64,000 nucleotides of DNA, taken from NCBI GenBank assembly GCA_947568835.1, contig OX387612.1:7130001-7194000 (forward strand). The letters run 5' to 3'. Positions within the stretch are counted from its first letter, which is position 1, and each line of letters begins with the position of its first letter. The position numbers and the translations under genes were made by a program. Of this stretch, positions 57,601-64,000 are shown one piece after another. Source of the stretch: Protonemura montana. Taxonomy: Eukaryota > Arthropoda > Insecta > Plecoptera > Nemouridae. A model generated the notes under the pieces. That model was not told the origin of the DNA. It saw only the letters and a program-made list of their open reading frames with translations, and ran no database searches.

Positions 57601-60600
57601 CGCAGATATTATATTAAGTTGCTTTAGTAAACTTATCGTTTGTTCCTCCTCTCATTTGTTCTACCTTAAAAACCGTATGGCTCTAAAACGAATAACGAAA
57701 CTTATTATTTGCGTTTTATCTTCCCTACGTTTGTTCCTCCATTCTAATTTTGGCTGTGCGTCTGCGTTTACAACTTATTGCAGGATTTGACGAAGTTTAC
57801 ATCATCCAGAGGGTAGAAATAACAAGAGGAAATTATGGTAAAAAGGAAGAAAAAGTGAAAGGTGGAACAAAATAAAAATGCAGTGTTTTAGATTTTGCTT
57901 TAGAATGAAGGAACAAACGTAGGGAGGATGAAACGCAAATAATCTGCTTCTTTTTTCATTTTAGAGTCAAGACAATTTATAATGTAGTACAAATGAAAGG
58001 AGGAACAAACGACAATTTTACTGACAAAATTAATATAATATCTGCGAAGAGGAACAACTGCAAATCGCGACCTAGGTGAAAGATTTGAAAGAGGAAGTTA
58101 CAACATTGCAGTATTTTGTTTTTAATCTGTTGCCGGGTAGATGAAACGATGAAGGAACAAACGACAATACAGTGTTTTGGCTTTTTATTTAAATACCGGG
58201 TTGATCAAATGAAAGGAGGAACGAACGAAGGCATCCCGATTATTTTATCAGCACGTTTACACTGGTAACTAATTTCAAATCCGAGAGAATTTCTTCACAG
58301 TGTTGGGCACATTTTTTTATAAACGACGCTAAGTCAGAATGACATCAGATTGCAAAATCAGGAAAAGTTTAACTTCACTGAAATCATATGTCGCAATTCA
58401 TTGCAGGTGTGTACGCAAGCTAGAAACGGTATTTGCTCCAACGCTGGTGGCAGAAATAGTTTTTGCAGTTGCTTCGATGCTGGCGCTAATTTTCTTTGCC
58501 ACCATTAATCCCACCACGCCCGCTGATATTGACGCCGCCGAGAAGGAGGTATCGGTTCTACTGTCATCCTAGTTTACACAGATGAAGACTTTAAATTTGT
58601 TGCGCTAAATCTGTTCCTTATTACATGTGTTACATCATTATACATTATATTATTATCTGCTCAATACATGTGTAAAAACCCTAACAGTAGAAACGTTTGA
58701 AATGATCCACACCAGCAGAAGGTTTTGGTCAGCTGTGGTCTTGTTTAAAATGAGCATGGCAGCCGATTGTGACAGCTAACTAGAAAACTGGCAATTATTT
58801 TAAGTGTTGATAATAATTGATAAGAAATTAAAAGATATATATAAAAACGATACAAAATAAATAAATATATAACAGAGCTTTGCTGTCGACAAGCTGATAG
58901 GCAAGGCGAATTAGCTGTTGATGAGCTGTGAAAGCGAAACCATTTCTTGTTGTGAAAGAAATTATTGATAACTTATTTATAGTAAATACGACTCCACTAG
59001 GAAAGTGGCTGCATCGCAAGATCTTCGGCCACGACCAGTTTTTTTTTTGCCTTTTTGGTTATCTTGGTTCCGGTTCCGCATTCATGACTGCAAGTTTCAA
59101 GTTCACTCGACTCGTTCGCAACCCGATTAGTTCGTTTAAGTCAAGATTGAACGAAAAATAAAATTTGGACTTGTAGAAAAAAAAGTCAAATTTGTTGACC
59201 AGGCAAATGTTGGTTTGTTATTTTTGGCCATATCATTGGGGTGCAAATTAAGCTAAACGAATTAACACAAGTAAACTAAGCTTTATTCATTGATTTTATA
59301 TGATTGAAGACGCACTGTTTTGATAACGTGCCATCCCCGAAGGTCTTCTTTCGCTGAAATCGAATGCGTTGGTAATTACAAAATTGACGATGGACCAAAC
59401 ATAGTCTAAGGAGAACCCAGTATCATATAGCTTAGCTATGTAGACAACAGAAAAATGACCACCGGCAAAAGGTCTCTTTCAAAAGAGGTTACAATTTGAA
59501 AAAATTTAAAAAAAAATCTGAATTATGATTAGGATTCTAATTAGGAATTCTGAATTAAGATTCTAATCTTTCTATCCACAATTCAAGTAAAATTATGTAA
59601 ATAAAGTAGCCAAAATGTTTCTTCCTCGCTTGTCAGCGTGGCTTGAGTTTCACTGGCGTGGTTTACTGTTATAGATACGGCGAAATAAGCACTTGCAATT
59701 CCTGATGCATTACATTCTCGTCGTCGGAGTGCTCTACACAGAGCTCGGTTTCCTTTGCTACCTGACAGAATTGATCACTGAGGAGGTACGGTGACTTTTG
59801 TAATTATATGGCAGACAATTTCATTTTAATGGTGGTGTAGTTGAAGGCTGTTTTCTGTTTTTATGCACTTTTGGTCTTAAAAATGACGTCGACGTTGGCG
59901 CCGAATATTTTAGGATTAACCAACATTGAGGTTTTTCTGCTTTAAGAAGGTTTACCATTTTACTTCTTTTAAAAGAGCATTGCGAGCAAAGCGCGTGAAG
60001 CAAGTGTTTATGTTCTCAACTTAAACCTGAGCTTTTAAGCGAATTCATTTAAATATTCTTTTTAATTTTTAAAAATCAAATTTTTTTTGTGTATATTATA
60101 AATGCACTTCTTGGATTTAAAGAAAAACAGACACATCGTTTTTGAAATTTGAAGATATAATTTCCATGACACCGAAAATTTTCAGATTTTGTAAGCACTT
60201 TTTGTAGATCTTTAACGATTTCCATGACAGGGGTTTTACAAATGTAATTCATTATAATAACTCACCCCGTTACAAAACCGTGATTTTACAGAAGCACGTT
60301 TACTCACACTTTCTAAATATAGCATGTTCTTTTTTCTAGTGTAGTAATCATCCATATCCCTGGTTTTAAATTAGACGAAAAAAAATACTGGGGCAAGGTT
60401 ACGAAAATTTGCTGAAACAAACAACAAATTATATTAAAAAATATGTAGTTTTATAAATCTATCTGCCCCAGTGCCATTAGTAAGTAATTTATGGGACCTG
60501 TTTTTAGACATTTAAATACTATCCTCGTCCCTTTATTTTGTCATAATTGTTGTTTTAGAAAGTCTTGTTGTCTTGCTTAAAATAATAGAAATGTCCAAAA

Positions 60601-62388
60601 GTTGAAGTGTGGTGTTATACCAGTAGTATAAGTAAAAAGTTCGGTTTCCAAATACATGCATTTATCAATTCTACGTAGGGATTCAATGTTCTTCTTAATT
60701 TTACGTTACATATATGATATATGCTGCAAAATAACATCACATTACATCAAATAATATCCATACGTAGTTAAAACTGTTGACAAATTCATCTACCTCATCT
60801 TCAAACATAATGTTTAGTTAACATGGTTTCGATTTTAAACTCTTTACACTGACAGCTCAAACACTTAAGTCACCACCAAGGAGACTAGAACCTCATTCTT
60901 CTGTTAAGCTGCCCGCAAAGAAGGGGATACTCCCTGTGCCTTCTTTGCTAAATCTGAGCTAAAAAAGAGGAACGATGTTCCAGCCTCCTCGGTCACCACA
61001 GCAGTGCACTCAAAGTCATTTTTAACATCTCAACGTCTCTTTCTCCAGAGCGAGCAGGTGCGGAACGCTATGTACGAATGTGACTGGTTTGCGTCGACGG
61101 AGAGTTTCAAGAAGTCCATGAGGATCGTCATGTCTTGTGCCAACCAGCCGGTGGTCATCAGAGCTGCTGGATTTATTCCAATGACCCACGAGACATTCTT
61201 GTCGGTATTTAAATTTCCTCAAAATACCAACCGATAAAAAACTAATACAACTTCCAAAACAGCGACACTCAAAACAGTTACTAAGAATAAGAACTATCTA
61301 TTCCATGTACGGTTAAAAATTTAGCTGTCTGTTTAAGACTTACCTCCATGGTTACAGCCGATCAGATACTTATTCTTACTTCCCAACCTCCATTCATTGC
61401 TTAGCTGGACATTTTAAACTAGCCATAAAAGGAATATTTACAATTCGTTACATATTTATGTTAATTTTGGTCTCTCTAAAGGAGTGATAGCTGGACGAAC
61501 AGACCAGAGACCAACGAAAGACACGAGGAGGAGGAGTTAGAAGTCATGTAGCTTCTAAATAAGTCCTCTGGGGAGCTTGAACAACTTGTATAAGTCATAA
61601 AACTGATTTGGTTCACTTAAGTACTTATGATTAGAATACGTTTAAATAGGTCTGAACACCTGAGGATTGAAATAGGTTCTCCTGTCTAATCAGCTATCAA
61701 TTTGATATGAAGACTCGTTTCTTCCGCCTTTGTCAGCGTTGATTCATGTAGTAACGGCCGGCACAACAGTGTGCTGTGGCACAACAGTGTGCTGTGGCAC
61801 AACAATGAGCCACAAGTCAATAAAGTGCTGATCAACAGCTGACAGAGGCATGGTGTTCGGTCCAACAGGTAGACTGGTTTATGGTTATTAGCAAATCATC
61901 TGGTCAGTAATATTGGCAGTAGCTAGTGTTTAAACGACTACGGCAGCCACCAAGTACGTGAAGCGGATATATATGAAACGGGGTAAAGACAAATTAAGTT
62001 TATTTAAAGGGGTGTACAAACGGAGCAAAGAAGAACGCCAAAAAGTTCCAAAATTACCAAATTGCACCCCTAAAGAGAGCGATAATTTTCCTGTGGACTT
62101 GGAGACCTCGACTTAGCACTATAAGGCGTTAATTCAAAGACTTTTCTAAACTTTTTAGAAGAAATTCTTAAAAACTGTAGAAAAGCAGATAAAGATTAAA
62201 GTTTATGCAAAAACATACTCGCAAAAAGGTGATCACTGTCGCCTCTTTCCAGTGCTTTTAGACGTCATAGCATTCCTACTTTTGCTACCTAATTTAACTG
62301 GATATGTTTTTTTTTTCAGATCACCCACCTTGGCTTCTCGTACTACACTACGCTGAAGGCAACATTTCAAGGAAATTCCTCGCCGTAA
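51661..62388 (+). CDS. Odorant receptor OR-C (7tm_6), 8 exons, apparently intact
   Basis: Predicted odorant receptor subunit of 457 aa. Exons: 51661-51730, 54806-55005, 55994-56229, 56719-57108, 58407-58548, 59675-59785, 61049-61204, 62320-62388; GT-AG throughout and phases consistent. Landmarks: MWIMKKLRENQDFDLSVLPL then LKYIG in exon 1, GLWPLDPNAKKPFLDKL in exon 2, IWFPIDPYSSPTYEILFALW in exon 4, YVYRYQECVR at its end, MYECDWFASTESFKKSM and FIPMTHETFLS in exon 7, HLGFSYYTTLKA in exon 8. Exon 4 carries the charged loop rich in E/D/R (EDAVENVRRRREQQ). An in-frame ATG at 51634 would add nine residues (MDPTEKAMT), but OR-B has ACG there. Against OR-B, exon 7 has a Cys for Arg (MSCANQP). Introns contain two LINE ends and a large foldback that OR-B lacks. 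Confidence 0.87.
52330..53830 (+). mobile_element. Decayed LINE RT relic in OR-C intron 1
   Basis: Counterpart of 36975-37955. Pieces: ITYKWYKLELKAQAEFVQNV near 52363, KDNPYLVANYRPEAILLNF near 53270, then FNTIDHAMLHATLTTLGG-like near 53515. A 3' LINE end (about 52650-52965) is nested within it and is absent from OR-B. Confidence 0.72.
52650..52965 (+). mobile_element. LINE 3' end nested in the RT relic, OR-C only
   Basis: The + strand reads GQKTVNFLGQQLFNALPNDF, a stop, then KTKIKNVLIKNAFYSVKEF, the C-terminal motif also seen at 28406-28924 (LGAKLFNALPKDF ... KCFYSIDEYL). It ends in an AAAAAAATAATTAAATAATT tail. OR-B shows the uninterrupted sequence, so the insertion followed the duplication. 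Confidence 0.65.
53845..53995 (+). mobile_element. 5S-SINE tail fragment in OR-C intron 1
   Basis: CTGGTTTCCCCTCCTTCCTT, CATCCACTTATTCACCAACG and AAAGTGCGTCATTAAACATC match the fragment at 37999-38155, same place and orientation. Confidence 0.7.
54050..54370 (-). mobile_element. LINE 3' end in OR-C intron 1, absent from OR-B
   Basis: A minus-strand 91-codon frame reads RTNVGKFCLAAEGIRLWNNL then PGKAVIPLPNS, a typical CR1/L2-like C-terminus (GxxLWNxLP). Its 3' end is a TAAA/TTTA repeat (54055-54070). OR-B has uninterrupted sequence at the same point (about 38205), so this is a post-duplication insertion. Confidence 0.7.
56198..56656 (-). other. Antisense open frame in OR-C intron 3 (unknown)
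   Basis: A 152-codon minus-strand frame that includes MSGTDIFVGDGTVAILNSKD, ICTIADETLAPAMALFKTE and VFQWSEWAPQYDIDKIAF. About 90 residues align with the OR-B antisense frame (39676-39984) without a stop in either. The family is not recognised. The frame runs into the reverse of exon 3, so its full length is not meaningful. Confidence 0.3.
57190..57372 (-). mobile_element. 5S-SINE tail fragment in OR-C intron 4
   Basis: GATACTGGTCTAATTGCATC, ACCTAGCCTAGAGGGAGGAG and ACTCATTTAACGACGCCATA match the fragment in OR-B intron 4 (40545-40735). Confidence 0.65.
57408..58237. mobile_element. 830-bp foldback element in OR-C intron 4
   Basis: The left arm (57408-57748) and right arm (57901-58237) are inverted copies along about 340 bp. 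Outer ends are GGGATGCCTTCG and CGAAGGCATCCC. Matching inner blocks include CATCTACCCGGCAACAGATT on the left and AATCTGTTGCCGGGTAGATG on the right. GTTTGTTCCTCC (or its inverse) recurs several times in each arm. The 150-bp centre is unique. OR-B intron 4 is only 402 bp and lacks it. Confidence 0.9.
60893..60960 (+). repeat. Single diverged monomer of the 70-bp satellite
   Basis: TTCTGTTAAGCTGCCCGCAA, then AGAAGGGGATACTCCCTGTG in OR-C intron 6, the counterpart of 42905-42975. Confidence 0.7.
61758..61815. repeat. Short tandem repeat in OR-C intron 7
   Basis: GGCACAACAGTGTGCTGT repeats about 2.5 times in an 18-bp period. It has no counterpart in OR-B. Confidence 0.7.
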
Positions 62389-62709
62389 ACGAATATTTTA
62401 ACGCAGAACACAAAATCCTAGCCTCGTTTCGCATCGCTTTCTCAAACGTGTCTTTCTTTTTTTCACACTTTATGAGATTAACACGTTTCCTACGAAGGAG
62501 TAGTCGTGATTTAATTGCTTTACTGTCACATTCCTACATTTACTTATATCGGATTCTACCAATATTTTCAACTGTAAGCTGGACCTCTAAATCACAGAAA
62601 CATCTGGATTTCACAAGGCAATGGTTCCAACTAACACTTCAACGAGGAGGCGAGATTTTTGTAAAACCGGACCTTACCGACTTACATTCGACCATTCTCT
62701 ATTGTAAAT

Positions 62710-62905
62710 CTATTGTAAAATGAATAAAGTAGGTATAGGACAGAAAAGAATCTCTTTCGATCGGTCCTATTTCAAGTGGTTGGTCATGATTAAAATAAAA
62801 ATATAGGTAGAGTTATGTGAAGCTCTCCAGAAAAGTGCAGAGCGTAACCCCACTAAACTCTCTCCGTACCCCAGGAGGTACGCATAATACTCTTTGGGTA
62901 GCAAT
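62710..62905. mobile_element. hAT-like MITE, degraded copy after OR-C
   Basis: GTGAAGCTCTCCAGAAAAGT, then GCGTAACCCCACTAAACTCT and CCAGGAGGTACGCATAATAC align with the right half of 32067-32551. The terminal inverted repeat is mostly lost (CTTTGGGTAGCAATGG). Confidence 0.5.
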
Positions 62906-63149
62906 GGTTTTACCAACAATGTAATAAGACATAGGCATGAGTAGCGTGGGAACTACAAACGTGCATGACCTCTTTATATACTTTCATAGCAGTCATTTTG
63001 CAGCGCACGTATTATTGTTATCCAACACTCAATTTTGTTAAAAGTCCTGCCTTCTAAGCCTAAAGGTTTGCGAAAATTGTAGACACCCATGCTGATATAG
63101 TTCAAAAATCCATAAATCGAGCCGCTTTACAACAACATCTCGCCACTGA

Positions 63150-63347
63150 TATGAAAATATGGATCCGAACGCCAGAAAAATCTTACTGGACAAACTGTTC
63201 AATGCCGGAATTGTCTTGACGTTGGTGTTTGATGTTTTGACAGGCACAATAATTTGTCCTCTAGGAGCACTTATGTTAAGAAAAGATCTTATTGACGTGC
63301 TTCCGTATTTTGGCGTGAGATCTGTGCAATTAATAACAGTTGTCAAG
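63150..63347 (+). pseudogene. OR exon-2 relic (OR-D)
   Basis: MDPNARKILLDKLFNAGIVL, then VFDVLTGTIICPLGAL aligns with exon 2 of OR-B and OR-C. The intron acceptor and the first GLWP codons are replaced (ATGAAAATATGGATCC), and the donor is lost (AAGGCT instead of AAGGT), so it cannot splice. The 60 bp upstream also match OR-C intron 1. No exon 1 is found before it. The rest of the copy, if any, lies beyond the window. Confidence 0.75.
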
Positions 63348-63489
63348 GCTATTTAAAATATACATTTTTGCACATTAAACGTGCGCTGAACAGGGTTTGA
63401 GATCAGTTTTTTGGTTATATAGTCGTTTGGAAAATTGCGTTCAATTTTCCGTGCCTATTCATACCTATTAACAAAGGTTATGATTTGTC

Positions 63490-63725
63490 TCATGAAAAGG
63501 TGAGACTCTAATTATTAATGAATTAATCAATCACTAATAATTTAATCAACATAATACATTATACAATATAAAATATTGACAATATCTAATATATTGAAGA
63601 TGAAAAAATATAATACCCTGTTTATAACCCCACCACCCCTTTCCAGAAAGTAACACGTCCCAACGACAGTGGAATTAAAAAAGGCAGACCCGCAAAGATA
63701 CTATTAAGTATTAGCGAAGCTATTA
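63490..63725 (+). repeat. Dispersed repeat shared with 24465-24690
   Basis: ATTAATCAATCAC, GACAATATCTAATATATTGA, CGTCCCAACGACAGTGGAAT and GCAAAGATACTATTA in the same order as the copy upstream of OR-A. Confidence 0.6.
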
Positions 63726-63899
63726 CAACTTTCGGTTGGTCTTTAATACATCTAAGACTGTGGCAACACCGCGCTCATTTTGATGATACTTTTAAGCCAG
63801 TTTTGTGTGTAAAAACGTGAAAAAAATCGGCTAAATTTTATTGTTGTTTCTTACTAACGTACTATAACAAGCAAAACTTAACTAATACTAAAGTCATCT

Positions 63900-64000
63900 A
63901 CAATCACCCTACACACCCAAGCCTTACCTAACCTAACATAAAATAACCTAACCTAACCTAACCTAACATAATCTTAACCAACCTTACTTAACCTAACCTA
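63900..64000. repeat. Telomere-like (CCTAA)n tract at the window edge
   Basis: CACCCTACACACCCAAGCCT, then AACCT/CCTAA repeats with few variants to the last base. Its leading flank matches the one at 36145. It continues out of the window. Confidence 0.75.

Noticed and set aside
63159-63356. Stand-alone 65-codon gene at the right end
   Set aside because: The sequence aligns with OR exon 2 but lacks both splice sites; a relic is the simpler reading.

Overview
The window looks like nuclear DNA of an insect. The evidence is a split chemoreceptor family of the insect odorant receptor type (7tm_6), an intronless Atonal-family proneural bHLH gene, short (CCTAA)n tracts matching the arthropod TTAGG telomere unit, GT-AG introns, AT-rich spacers and a dense mix of LINE, SINE, MITE and hAT-like remnants. 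I cannot name the order or species. There is no rRNA gene, CRISPR array or convincing functional tRNA gene.

Layout. 1-9.8 kb is gene-free DNA with dispersed repeats. 9856-10800 is a single-exon Atonal/Cato-like transcription factor. 10.9-25.6 kb is again gene-free and unusually rich in minisatellites (54-bp units at two loci, 70-bp units), 5S-rRNA-derived SINEs, MITEs and LINE 3' ends. From 25.7 kb to the right edge lies a tandem cluster of odorant receptor genes, all on the + strand. OR-A (25710-33268, 8 exons, predicted 464 aa) looks intact. OR-B (36819-44241) is broken by an in-frame TGA in exon 4 and a 2-nt deletion at the start of exon 6, and carries two different last exons. OR-C (51661-62388, 8 exons, predicted 457 aa) looks intact. 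There are also an orphan exon-1 relic (about 34.2 kb) and an exon-2 relic without splice sites (about 63.2 kb). The exon structure 70/200/236/~395/~143/111/156/terminal is shared by all copies, which is the main proof of the gene models.

OR-A, OR-B and OR-C are paralogues from local duplication. B and C are the closer pair: they share introns 1, 3 and 5 and an old reverse-transcriptase relic in intron 1. The end of OR-B, however, is almost identical to OR-A over about 360 bp including an intron, so a piece of A was recently copied into B. Transposons that hit only one copy give a relative timeline: two LINE ends and an 830-bp foldback element in C, an hAT-like MITE and a LINE in A.

A recurring theme is that pieces of dispersed repeats have expanded into tandem arrays. 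The 68-bp minisatellite at 1.8-2.2 kb sits inside a copy of the 5S SINE, the 59-bp array at 5.5 kb sits inside a MITE, and single monomers of the 70-bp satellite occur upstream of exon 7 in OR-B and OR-C. No wholly new protein system is evident. The most original observations are the chimeric double-ended OR-B, the 5S-headed SINE family and its satellite by-product, the foldback in OR-C intron 4, the tRNA-headed palindrome at 25.2-25.5 kb and a conserved antisense frame in intron 3 of B and C.
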